Assembly: GCA_000827325.1 (NCBI GenBank)
Contig: KN832898.1
Span: forward strand, 129,074-193,073
Length of the DNA: 64,000 bases
Source: Oidiodendron maius Zn
Taxonomy: Eukaryota; Ascomycota; Leotiomycetes; Myxotrichaceae
Reading direction: 5' to 3'
The translations under genes were made by a program, and so were the position numbers. The notes beneath the pieces were generated by a model, which was not told where the DNA came from, did not search any database, and worked only from the letters and a program-made list of their open reading frames with translations. Positions 20,371 through 31,161 of the stretch are shown one piece after another. Positions within the stretch are counted from its first letter, which is position 1. The number at the start of each line of letters is the position of its first letter.

Positions 20371-22555
20371 ATGCCCGAATCCTCTCTACTTGCCGCGAGA
20401 GAGGAAAGAATTTCAAATGACAAGCGCGCCAAGTACAGAGGTTCCGCTCAAGTATCGATTGAACACTTGGATTTTCCGCACCCATGCCGCCACATTGATA
20501 CAAATGTTATCGAACAACTGATAAGAGATTTTGAAGGTGAAGGATGTATCAAAGATACCAATCGGATTCCGGCCATTATCGACGATTCAGTTCTCCACGC
20601 AGGGCTAAAGAAACTAGCAATGAGCGCCGAATCTTTTAAGGCTGTTTCCAATAGCGTACCACCACGGCTTGATCTGGAACGCGATGTGAGGATAGAATGC
20701 TTGCACGGACAACACAGAATTCTGGCTGCCAAAAAGTTTCTAAAATCACCGAAAAGGTGGTGGATCGTTGACTTTTACAGCAGTGGTCAGTATATTGAAT
20801 ATTCTGAGATCTACGCTAATATCTCCGAGATCTCGAAGTGGATACCAAGCAGGCTCTTCGAGAAGGCGAGTTTTACTCGGAACCATACGCCTCCGGTGAG
20901 ATATTTCGCAACTTCCGACTCTGCTGTTACAATAAGGACGATTTGGGAGCGCAGCGTTGGCGAAACAGGCTCAAGCCCTATCAAGAAAAGTATCTCAATA
21001 TAATACTAAAAAGGGAGACTCTCATCAAGGCCTTGGACTCTGTCCTGAATATTAGTGGACTATGGAGGTCGTTTTATGCTGGCTCACTAAATGATTTTAT
21101 TAGTCTGGGTTGTGATGAAGTACGTAGTGAGGCACCATTTTAGACTGGGTTGCTAACCTGTACCAGGAAATTGCCCGTTTCATAAAGGCCATCAAGACTG
21201 AGTTTACACGCATCTTTGGAAACAACATGGTGATAATGATGGCCACCGATCCTTCGAGCATCGAATCCATCCAGTCGAGAGCTCCAGCCCTCTCAAAGTC
21301 GGACTTCAAATTCATCGATGAGGGTATGAGATCAGGAGAGCTATTTCCGGCAGTAGCAGACCCTGTGACGAGAGAAAACATCGCAGAGGGCCTCCTCTCA
21401 ACTGAGATGCCTATACAAAGCTTGTGGACGCTACTTTGTGACATTAGATACCTCAAGAAACCGGCAAGGCTCCTGAACGTTCTACTTCCATCCCGAAAAG
21501 AGAGAAAAATAAAGAATAGTCTGTATGAGAGGTTTCGCGTCTCCTTCACGGAATCAACCAGTAACGATTTTGAAGTACAACAGAGTACTCTATCTTATAA
21601 GCCCCTCTCAGGAAACCTTGTAGATCATTTCGACGCCGCATATCAACAGCTGTGGCTCTGTGCGTGTCGGGTCTGGAAATACCCGAACGTATATGGCCTC
21701 ATACAGCTGGCAACACTTGCACACCAGTTAGGATTCTCGACTACAGAGATTAAACACGAGCGCGCAAAAGATCCAGGTCATATAATTATCGAGAGAGCAT
21801 TTCGAGAGGGGCACTCTGTCTTGCGTCCAGGCGAGAAGTTTAGCTTCGATCCCAATCAGGCAATTTCTCTCATCAGATTATTTAACGAGAAAATGGATGA
21901 AACGTTAGGATCCTCTCCGATAGCATTATATCCCTTTATTACGGTGGCGGGGCCTGCCGAGCCTCTATCCCGCAGATGTGGCAATAGCTCTAAGGATACT
22001 GAAGACCTCGGCCATCTCTTCCTCGACAAGATACATGCCCCTCTTCAAGATTACCAAAGAGCTGGGGACGAGATTAGCTCTTTTTATGTCAAGCGGTCGC
22101 GACACATAGCTTTTTTTGGTACACTGGCCCTTGAGAATAACCCTCAAAACACATCAACTCGCGTACTATCGGCCAATCCACCTCAAACCCAAGATACGAG
22201 CGGGATGATTTCATCACATGCAGGCTCTCCCATCGAAGAATCCCGGTACTCTGACGAAGGATCTTCAAACCGAGCCCAAACTGACCCTGGACCGATTGGG
22301 AGGGTGGTTACATTTATGGAGAACAATGTGAATATTCAACAGGTCCCGTACGAGAAGCAGAAGATCAACAATCAGGCCCAGAAATATGCCGCGGAGGGAA
22401 AAAAGCTGCGACTGGAAAATGGACATCATTTTGTCTGGTACGACTGTTTTCGGGTCTTGGAGCTGGCACAAGAATTGACTGTGATTGTACACAATGTTGT
22501 TCAAGATCCAGAGAGACTCGATCAAGAGATGACATATATGGAGGCTGACATATGA
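20371..22555 (+). CDS. DUF3723 family protein, 694 aa
   Basis: A fungal family of unknown biochemical role, reported as a recurrent auxiliary gene of Starship giant transposons. Exons 20371-20785, 20839-21119 and 21167-22555 sum to 2085 nt (694 aa). Seen in the sequence: an N-terminal segment ending in VRIECLHGQHRILAAKKFL (the family's GQHR block), then WWIVDFYSS. The first junction then leads to DTKQALREGEFYSEPY and GAQRWRNRLKPYQEK. The C-terminal half has FDAAYQQLWLCACRVWKYPN and ends in a charged helix (YEKQKINNQAQKYAAEGKKL). The GQHR block resembles ParB/Srx-like folds, a distant possibility only. Introns are 53 and 47 nt with clear branch sites. Flanked by kinase-like genes on both sides. 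The frame is intact. Confidence 0.88.
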
Positions 22556-23046
22556 GTGCTTCAGGGCAGCGAAGTAATTAACTGGGGCAGCCGAGCAAAC
22601 TTCCTATTTTTTTGTCGACATGCTTCTTTGTCTTATGATGGGAGACAATACTAATAGAGACGCCCAGTTTCTCGACTTATGATTCCTCTCTCCTTCTCTT
22701 TATGTTCTATTGTATCTTAAATCAAAGCATGTTTTGCAATTTTCCAGGTTACGAGGATTACATAGAACTAAAATATTATATAATATCAACTCCAGGCAGC
22801 CAGTTACCTCTCCCCCCCAGGGTGAAACCCCAAAAGCCTCGCCCCAGGGGCGATACTGATAAAACCGTTCATCACCCCTTTTAAAGGAGGCAACTACTAC
22901 GGCTTACACCACCTTTTGGATGGCCACTCCAACAGATGCTGCCATCCAGAACACGCGGTCAGTCTCTAATTCACTTCTTTTGCTAAAACTAACATTCCAC
23001 GAAATATATCTACACAAATTTCAAACCAGTCTATCATCAGTGCAAA
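22556..23046. other. Intergenic region
   Basis: 3' flank of the DUF3723 gene and promoter of the second kinase-like gene. There is a C-rich stretch near 22810, but no gene. Confidence 0.4.
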
Positions 23047-23927
23047 ATGACCGAATCGTTTAAATTAAATCGTATGCAGAGAGCTAAGACGGTATTTCCT
23101 GGATCATCAAGATCGTCCCAGGAGGTCCACTCGGAAACCATTCCGCCTAAGACAACTAAGACCGTCAAGAAGATCCTGAGAATCTTGCTTAGAGACCCTT
23201 GGGAGGATTATGATTATATCATGCACCTTGACCAAGGTATCTTAGCAGTACACAGAGGATCGTCTTTTAAGATTGTTAGTATTCAGCAATTTCATTGTGC
23301 TGAAATACTCCAACAGACGCGAATGTTCTCCAGTATACAGCATCCCAACATTGCATCCATTTATGACATTTATTGTCATGATGAAAATCACTTTCTCATC
23401 ATGGAGCATCTAAGTGTTCGTATTTCCCACTTAGACATCCAAAATCACGAGCTCGAAGAATGGGAGATAGCCACTATAATTTTAGAGGTGATTGTAATTT
23501 GTCTCTTTGGGTAACCAGACTTACGATCATAGGTCCTGAAAGGGGTGGTTCATATATCCTCATTGAGGATATCTTGCAAAGAGCTGTCAAGTGACAACAT
23601 TAGACTGTCTCTGGATGGAGAGCTGAAACTTGGTAAGTTGGCTAGAGCACTCCTAGCACGCTTTTTCTGATATCTAGGTCAGTTATAGATCCCAATAACA
23701 TCAAGTACGATCCTTTATACGAGAGCCCAAGAATGTCGCAGGTCCTATTAGATTATCCTATCTTGGCTGAAATTATAGAAGAGATGATGCTTTCAAGCTA
23801 TCACCTTGCCTCGGATGATGATAGAAGGTCCGAGGAGGCCCTAAGCTTCTTATCATGTACGCTCTCGGGATCACTCGAGAGTTTGATGAACGTGAGCCAG
23901 CCAAAATTGGAATACTGGCATAACTGA
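23047..23927 (+). CDS. Kinase-like (pseudokinase) protein, 261 aa
   Basis: Exons 23047-23487, 23533-23632 and 23683-23927 sum to 786 nt (261 aa). The order of elements is that of a protein kinase: RMFSSIQHPNIASIYDIYCH with HFLIMEHL (helix C to hinge), VLKGVVHI (helix E) and ISCKELSSDNIRLS at the place of HRDLKxxN. HRD has become CKE; there is no VAIK lysine in the expected context and no DFG. The exon boundaries fall at the same structural places (before helix E and after beta 7) as in the gene at 18429-19507, so the two are related. It is probably a non-catalytic scaffold or sensor. All splice sites are canonical and the frame is open. Confidence 0.7.
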
Positions 23928-25072
23928 TGATATAAATAGCATTGTTTCCTAAATCTTGCTGTATCGCCAAGGAGGCTGATCCCGCGGATCCGTTACAACT
24001 ATGAAATCTCGCGGGGAGATGCTAGCCATCATAACTAATGACGAAAGACTTCCGGTTTTGAAATTAAGTCTTAGGCTATCACTTCGGACTCACATATTTC
24101 ACTGATTTGTGCATAAATCTCAATATTCTACACTTGTCTTAAGAAGATAATTTATCCCAAATCTTATAGACTATCCTATCGAAATACAAGCCTTGAAATC
24201 GTTCGTACTAGCTAATGGTCGTATTCCGACTGTTGTCAAGCCCAGGATTGTCGTCATTTTGAGATGATGCATACCATCGGATGGTGAAAGCATACCATAA
24301 AGTTCTTGATGGTAGAGGACAGAATGCACAGGAGGTCGGTGGGCCACGCTCAAGGCCATAATAATCCTGGTGATAGAGGCCGCAAAAAGGTAGCGGGTCC
24401 GATGGTCTTGCCATAAGCTTCCGGGTGGTCGAGACTAGAGGAGGGGTGGGTCGACCATGCTACTCCTGGGGAGGGAGTTAAATCTAACCATCCCCGAGAT
24501 AAGGGCCACCGAGGGGGGTGGGTTCGCCATAATGTTCCTTGGGGGAGGGCCATAAAGGGTATAGTAGAGCTAGTAAATCACCATACGGTATATGAGGGGA
24601 GCCATACAAGGGATAGCAGCGCCGGTAGATCGCCATAACATTCATAGGGGGAGCGGTCGCTGACAGGGGTAAAAATAGTAGTAGGTCAGCATAACGTTCG
24701 TAAAAACCCTGCATCGCTGGCCGTGAATTAAGACCCACCCACGTAACAAAACATAACGCCCGTAATAGAGTGGCCACGTGAAAGATGATGGGTCTGGGGT
24801 GGTATCCCGGTAAGCTATATTGTGAAGAAATGGTCGTGGAGTATGTGATGAACCGTAATACGCTATCGTGTCAGCGTCAACCTCTTTTGCGGTCAATTTT
24901 AGAACAATATAAATAAAGATTTAATGACAGTCATACGCGATTAACGATATTTTGTACATAGACTATTTCGTAATGATAGTATTCTAATTTGGAAACATTA
25001 TGCCTTTCAATTACGTGATCTTCAGTCGATATTGCCCTGGTCACCTCCTTCAACACCTTTCAGGACTAGCAG
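23928..25072. other. Repeat-rich intergenic region
   Basis: From about 24240 to 24800 it holds degenerate units of the 46-bp family. The overlapping minus-strand frames here (62-97 codons) arise from that repeat. I see no gene. Confidence 0.65.
24240..24800 (-). repeat. Dispersed minisatellite, degenerate array
   Basis: CCATAATGTTCCTTGGGGGAGGGCCATAAAGGG-like units (for example at 24528) and weaker copies (CCATAAGCTTCCGGGTGG, GCCATAACATTCATAGGGGG) share the core of the arrays at 4.0, 6.8 and 31.7 kb. Spacing is no longer regular, so this is an old array. It has the same orientation as the 4.0 and 31.7 kb arrays. Confidence 0.6.
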
Positions 25073-26308
25073 TTAAATATCATCATTTAAAGGATTAAGT
25101 AACTGGTGTATATTAGATTCGCGTCTTACTTGTGGAGGTTGAAGATCCTGAAATGAGGAGGAGACTCCAGGTGCATTTCCAGCGGTAAAGCCTTCTACAC
25201 CGGGCTTCACCAGGACCTCTGAATATGGTAAGGCGGTCAGCATTGAAGAGTTAGCTGTAAAAGAAGTCGTCATCTCAAAAGCAGATTCAATGGTGCCGTA
25301 CTCAAGATTGTTACCGGGTAGATGGCTGACAAATATGTGAAATGGAGTACAATTCAAAGAAGACATGAGCCAAAAGCAGTCCCAGATATTTTGCTTGAGG
25401 AGTTGAAAGTAACGCAAGTTCCCCCCAGGAACAAGTATGGTTCCTCCATCGTACCAGTTGCAATCCAGTAGTTTGAATCGAAGAACAGAGACTTTCGCGG
25501 CGGCCTTTGATTCAACCGCATACCATTTGTAGAAATCGGTCGAGGTCTGCCTCATCAAGGCCTCCACAGGGTAAAGTATACCTTCAGTCGGACATCCCTT
25601 TGATCTTAGGAGAAGTCGCGCATTCCTTGAGAAAAACTGAAAGAGAAGGTCTATCTCGGTCGGGGATAGAGCGGACCTAATTTCATTCTCAATCGTGAAT
25701 GTGACGGCGTTAGATTTGCAAGGCTGCTGCGGTATCATGAGTTCAGATGATGGTGTAGTCGAGAATGGCGGGAGAAGTGGCGGGAGATATTGATGCTGGG
25801 GCGCTAGTACAATGTCTGAGTTTAAAGCAGCATGTAGGTGGGCTACATCCTGTTGAGAGCGAGTTGAATCTTGAGCTGGTGGATGGACCTGTTCGGGCCG
25901 TAGGAGAGGCTGTAACTCGGTACCGTGAGGGGCTGTGCCATTCCAAGACGATCTTAGGCGCTCATCAGGCCTTTGCGACAATTCATCGTAGCAAGCAACC
26001 GAGTCGACTGTGTTCGTGGAAGCCCTCTGTGTATTCCAAGGCGTTGTATTATGAAGCGTACTCCCTTGGACCACTTCGCACCCATCTAAAGCACGCTTCG
26101 TCGCTAGTTGATCCGCATCTTCAACCCCGTCAATGTGGCCTTTGCCATCTTGTAGACTCAGTTTCTCTCTCGATCCCATCTCGCCAACGACGGTCCCCTC
26201 GATTGGATCCGACTCAACCGCGTCAGTCATTCTAGTGTCAACAACGATACACTCGTCAACCCCTTCCCCTATATGGGCCACACTTCTCCTTGTTCGTCTA
26301 ACTTGCAT
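25073..26308 (-). CDS. Hypothetical protein, 411 aa, intronless
   Basis: I do not recognise this family. It is a single frame from an ATG at 26308. Residues 1-210 are low-complexity and rich in Asp, Glu, Ser, Thr and Gln, and look disordered. Residues about 215-340 look folded: IENEIRSALSPTEIDLLFQF, then YKWYAVESKAAAKVSVLRFK, then LLDCNWYDGGTILVPGGN and NIWDCFWLMSSLNCTPFHIF. The tail is again polar. The two-part layout suggests a regulatory protein with a globular C-terminal domain, but no DNA-binding or catalytic motif is visible. The overlapping ORF on the plus strand (25765-26235) is a shadow. The length of the open frame, over 1.2 kb without an intron, supports it as real. Confidence 0.6.
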   Translation of the reverse strand: MQVRRTRRSVAHIGEGVDECIVVDTRMTDAVESDPIEGTVVGEMGSREKLSLQDGKGHIDGVEDADQLATKRALDGCEVVQGSTLHNTTPWNTQRASTNTVDSVACYDELSQRPDERLRSSWNGTAPHGTELQPLLRPEQVHPPAQDSTRSQQDVAHLHAALNSDIVLAPQHQYLPPLLPPFSTTPSSELMIPQQPCKSNAVTFTIENEIRSALSPTEIDLLFQFFSRNARLLLRSKGCPTEGILYPVEALMRQTSTDFYKWYAVESKAAAKVSVLRFKLLDCNWYDGGTILVPGGNLRYFQLLKQNIWDCFWLMSSLNCTPFHIFVSHLPGNNLEYGTIESAFEMTTSFTANSSMLTALPYSEVLVKPGVEGFTAGNAPGVSSSFQDLQPPQVRRESNIHQLLNPLNDDI

Positions 26309-27956
26309 GAGGGTTGTGCCGGGTCCCTCTGGCTTACTCTTTGGAAAATTCCCGTTCTTCGGACGGAAATTTTGCTCGTAGGTATTTCCAGTGAGTTATT
26401 TGATGCAAGAAAGCCCGCGTAAGCTCCTACCAAGTACCCTGCAATTACGTCCCAGTGCTTGCAGAGGGAGGATATACCGGTTTTCTTGGCTCGTCGGACT
26501 CTACTGGGTTACTTGTCAGCCGTGAATATGCGGAATGTGAGCGTGAACTTGCTTGGACGTTAAGCAACTTGATCTTAACCTACGACAAATTGCCCTAGTT
26601 ATCTTTCTGCTAGGCAAGCTAGACGCAGTTTCCCTAGCACGGGTCAAAGTAACTGGACATATAACATAACGAGACGGTGGTATTAGATATTTCGAAGTTG
26701 AAGGTATATATCGGCTTAGGGTAGGTACAATGATGCGTAACAATCAACCCCATGCCTGGGCCTAACATGAATTTCCGGCCATCGAGTACTGTGCATAGCC
26801 ATAGCGCTTGTAAGGCCAGAAAGGCCTAGGAGGAACTGGTGGATCAGACCATAACGTTCCTGATGTACGTGGGTTAGCTCTCTGGACCCCTGGCCTTCCG
26901 CCGGTATGCTGGCCTTACGCGCGGCCCCTCACGAAACGTATGGCCTCGACCCACCTTTCGTAGCCCATCACCCATCGTATGGCTTCACCTACGAAATTGC
27001 CACCGACCCACCTGTTTAGCCGACATGCCTTTTGGACGGCCAGCAGACTCAGCCCCAAAGATTTCATCCAAACCCACGCATCTGCAGCGGCCAGAATTCC
27101 GACCAGCTTTTGCGATGTGCAACAAAAGAAGATCTAACCTAATTGGCTGGCTTAGCGAGTATTTATTACGGGGCCTACCCCTTTTTAAGCGAGAAGCGCC
27201 TCTCACAAGGGGGAATCATAGTGGTCTTGTTTCGAACGCTTATTGTTTTGTCACTCAATATTTGAGCGCTAATTTGATAGAGTTACTGCATCCAAATCCT
27301 CTACAAGATGTCACTTCTCCAAACTCTCCTTGATTTGACTTGTCTGAGCATCCCAGCGCCTGCGAATATCCCTATACTTTGAAAGCGTGAGAGAATCGGG
27401 CCTCTCATGGGCCGGTTTGGCTTTGTTTTGCTGACAGGAGGGTCTTTGTTCACATTGTGGTAGCGTTGTGTTGCGCTTCGAGAAAAGAGAAGTTAGCCGT
27501 CTAATTATAGTGCTTCGCGGTTGCCGTTTCTCGATCGACTGCTCTCCCTTCTTGAAGACACACATGTTAGATTTAGGCTAATAATGTTAGAAGCAGAGCT
27601 ATGGAAACAATACTGGAAGATATACCTCTAATTTGGTTGCACTCTTAGTTGCTTTGCGGATGACCGTTTTAGAAGTCATCCAGCAACATATGCAATGGCA
27701 ATCCTAATGAAAACTCCGTCATGTCCCACGAACGTAGATAAAATCGCAATCTGTAGGCGACACGCAACCAATGCAAGAGGTAATCCTCATATCAGTGTCC
27801 CCATGACTCTGTCTGACCAGCAACTTTTAGCTTGCTCAGTCCTTCCGCCTTCTCACTGACCATCGCATCCTGGCTGGTAAACAGGATTGCGTCTCGGGCT
27901 CATAATAAAGAGACATCACACTTGTGCACGGTTAATTGACCTCCTTTCTTTACACA
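26309..27956. other. Intergenic region with small frames and a repeat relic
   Basis: Mostly featureless. Around 26840-26880 (ACCATAACGTTCCTGATG) there is a single diverged unit of the 46-bp family. Small frames at 27025-27333 (plus) and 27311-27565 (minus) overlap slightly; only the second starts with ATG in a plausible setting and is listed separately. Confidence 0.45.
27311..27565 (-). CDS. Small basic hypothetical ORF, 84 aa
   Basis: An ATG-initiated frame (MCVFKKGEQSIEKRQPRS) rich in Arg, Lys and Gln. No motif and no known family. Its size is near what chance allows, and it lies in a long region without other genes. Kept only as a weak candidate. Confidence 0.15.
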   Translation of the reverse strand: MCVFKKGEQSIEKRQPRSTIIRRLTSLFSKRNTTLPQCEQRPSCQQNKAKPAHERPDSLTLSKYRDIRRRWDAQTSQIKESLEK

Positions 27957-30900
27957 ATGGCGTCGTGTGCCCATCAGCAATGGCTACGACTGAACGAGGA
28001 CGAGAATGGCTTCGCGGTACAGTATGGAAGTCGGCTCTACAATATCACAAACTCCTTTCTCTCTCCGGCCAGGCAGTACCCGTCCTTAATTTTCTTCATC
28101 GGTAAACGTGCCAAGGCAAGAGCTCTGCGGGCTTTATTCCCTGGGAGTGACATATCCAGCTGTTGGAGGTCTGGCGTAGCAAATATACGCGCCGATCAAA
28201 CGTCAACGAATGATGATTATCCAATTCTCATTGCTGACAGTTCTCCAGAGTATACTCATTCATACTCGAGAGTAAAGGATATCTGCCATGAGACCATCAC
28301 TCACCACGTATCCTGGCCGGATGACGAAAACGGCTTACCAACGCAGCAGGATCTGATCGACCACGTCCACGCTCGACTCTTATCGCTATTTACTGACGTT
28401 CTCTGCATATTCGCACAAGACTGCGGTGGCATTGACAAGGTAGCAGAGCGTCTTGCCGCCTGGACGGCAATTGGCTCCGCATCAAGCCTCCCGACCAGTG
28501 TTCGTCCTCGGTTGCTTGTTGTTACGAGCATCAATGGGAACGACTTCCACGCGGAGGCTCTTCGATTTCGCCTTCGGGTGTTCTCGGATTCCAAATTCTC
28601 TGACTTGTTCTCGTCTTTGAATGTTGTGAATATATTGGGATTGGGTCGAGCTCAAAGGGGGGATTTTAGCGGCCTGGGGGAAATCTTGGGCGAAGAGACA
28701 AGGGCGGCGCGTCGAGAAAGAGTCAATACGCATACCCTGTTCTCCATGGTCCACCTTGCGGCATTCTTTGATATGGCGCTGAGAGAATTTGCGGCATCGC
28801 CGCGGCAGACGTTCGACTTTATTCAGCACACACGAGAAGACAATCCTACTCCGCCAAACTTTCAGCGCCACCTGGCATCGTTCATGACCTTATGTTCTGA
28901 GAAAGAGCTACCTGAGAGCATCCTTTGGGATTTCATTGCTTCCGCGATTGTCCTGGACTGCTTCCCTCCTGACATGCACTGTAAGAGCCGAGTCGCCACT
29001 ACTACTGATATTCTAACCAGGTTCAGTGTTCAATCCATCAGAAGTCTTCCACACCTTCTATCGGCCCGCGTGCCTCCTTGGCATTAACGACTTTGCAGCC
29101 TCCCGACAGCTTTCGACCGAGTTGGTCTGTGCGGATATCGAGGGACACATAATATCTATGTTCTCCCACATGAAATATGGTGGGCAGACCGCAGTGGCAC
29201 TTCGGCTACAAAGCCTTGAGCGCAATAGGCAGTATTGGCAGCTGTTGAGATCCAATGTCGACTGCTTTATCTGCCTCCAGAGAAAACCAGAGCATGTCAT
29301 GGGTTGTGGACATGGCATATGCGATCCTTGCGTCACTATCCGCGGATTCAGCCAGCCGACGAGAGGAAGGGAGTACCACTACGAGATCACCACCTGCCCT
29401 CAATGTGGAACCGACATATCTTTTCAGGTAAGAATTGTGCCGCCGACATGCGGAATACGATTCCTTGCTATTGATGGCGGTGGTTCAAGAGGCATTGTAT
29501 CACTCGGATTTATGGAAGAACTCCGGCAGGCACTGGGCCTGCGCTACGCCGTTCAAGACAACTTCGACTACTGCATTGGTACCAGTTCAGGTCAGTCAAT
29601 AATGCGGCTTAGAGAATTTGCGCTGATGAATTCTAGGCGGTATTGCAACCATCGGGCTTTTTGGCAAGCACTGGACCCCAAAGAAATGCATTGCTTTTTT
29701 CCAGAGGTTTGCAAGGAATATTTTCCCGTCCAGGCGCAACGCCAGAGTCTCAATTTGTGCTATAATCAAGCGTCTTTTTTCATTCTACTTTGAGGATGGG
29801 AAGTACGATGCAACCCTCTTGGAGGGGGTTATGAAAGAAGCGCTTGGTCTCGATCCTATTTTTACGCCACCGAAGTCCAGATCTTCTGGGATCAAATTCG
29901 CAGTTACTGCAACCACCATATCTGATGCAACACTTTGTTTAATGTCGAATTACAACGGTGAGGGTAGTCATAGTAAAGAACTAAGTGTGTCCACACTGTT
30001 TCGCAACGTCACTGGACTAATGAAGTGCAGGGTATAAACACCTACGAGCAGCCCAACCTGACGATGAGCTCTCGCTCTGGGAGGCGTGAGTACTACCAAT
30101 GGTCCACTTACTCGCTGCTGATCAATCACAGTGCTAGATGTACCACTGCGGCGCCCACGTATTACCCTCTGCAGCAGGCCTTCGCAATCTATACTGACTA
30201 GAGGCATAGTTACTTCAAACCCAAATTCCTGCCGTTGTTTGGTACCTTTCAAGACGGGGGTTTGAAATACAATAACCCAGTGCGGCCCGGCATGCGCGAG
30301 GTTCGCCGCATCTGGAAAGACCGTGACTGCGACCTTGTCCTCTCCATTGGGACCGGCTTCGAGCAGAAACTGATGTCACCCGTGGCTTCCAATGTCCGAA
30401 ACCTACTCCAGGATGGAGCGCTGGCGCGGCTCTACCGGGCGTCTATGGACTCACTATCTCTCAATGGCCAGATGAGCTGGGAGGATCATTGGTTTGGCTT
30501 GGGAGAAGAGGCAAAGAAACGGCATTTCCGACTGAACCTGCCCTTGGCAGGTAAGGAGCCTAATATTGATGACGTAGACCAGATGCCATACCTCTACGAC
30601 CAGATCCGTCTTCACCTAGGCGATATGGAGGGCATAGCCAGGGCATTTAAGGCCGTATCCTTTTTCTTCGAGCTAGACGAGCCCTTGGTGAAAGAAGGCG
30701 GGCGCTACAGGTGTCGGGGATCCATCCTATCCCGCAGTCCAGATAGTCCGCATCTTGTGCAGAACCTTGAAACATGCTTCCCATCTGCACAGTTCTTCAC
30801 AATGGAGACCCCAATTGGTTTTCTCAGCTCGAACGATATCTGCTCTCAGTGCGGACGTTTCCAGAAGGCGGTCGTATTTTATGTACGCCATCCATCTGAT

Positions 30901-31161
30901 CTAGTCGATGTGTACATCGCGTTCAACAGATTATACCGCCAGAGTATTAGCTCGTTCCCGGAAGCGATGCAACATTTTGAGGAACGCCAGAGGATTAGAG
31001 CAAAGTTCGGGCAACCCGACCATAGGAGCAGGGTTGAGCCACCGAGGGACCCTTCCTGTAGGTGCGACCTTCAGCGCTTGTGGAAATCGATGCCAAGCAC
31101 AGAGAGCAAAAAGCGTCCACTTACGACTTGGACTAGGAGTAGGAAACGGCGATGTATATGA
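27957..31161 (+). CDS. RING-patatin fusion protein (patatin-like phospholipase), 982 aa
   Basis: Patatin-like lipid acyl hydrolase fused to a zinc finger. Six exons (27957-28980, 29021-29590, 29637-29957, 30031-30085, 30132-30158, 30210-31161) sum to 2949 nt (982 aa). Residues 1-410 form a large alpha/beta and helical region of unknown role. Around residue 422 lies a RING-like finger: CFICLQRKPEHVMGCGHGIC, then CPQC. The patatin domain follows: oxyanion loop DGGGSRG at about 493, nucleophile elbow GTSSG with Ser 530, and catalytic Asp in QDGGLKYNNP at about 681, so the Ser-Asp dyad is complete. The C-terminal 200 residues are mixed. Introns of 40-73 nt are canonical; one exon has only 27 nt. 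Patatin-like genes are a recurrent class in Starship elements and in fungal allorecognition NLRs. Here no NB-ARC or NACHT is attached. Confidence 0.9.

Noticed and set aside
27936-27956. Longer start for the RING-patatin gene
   Set aside because: The frame opens with a TTG codon; the first ATG is at 27957.
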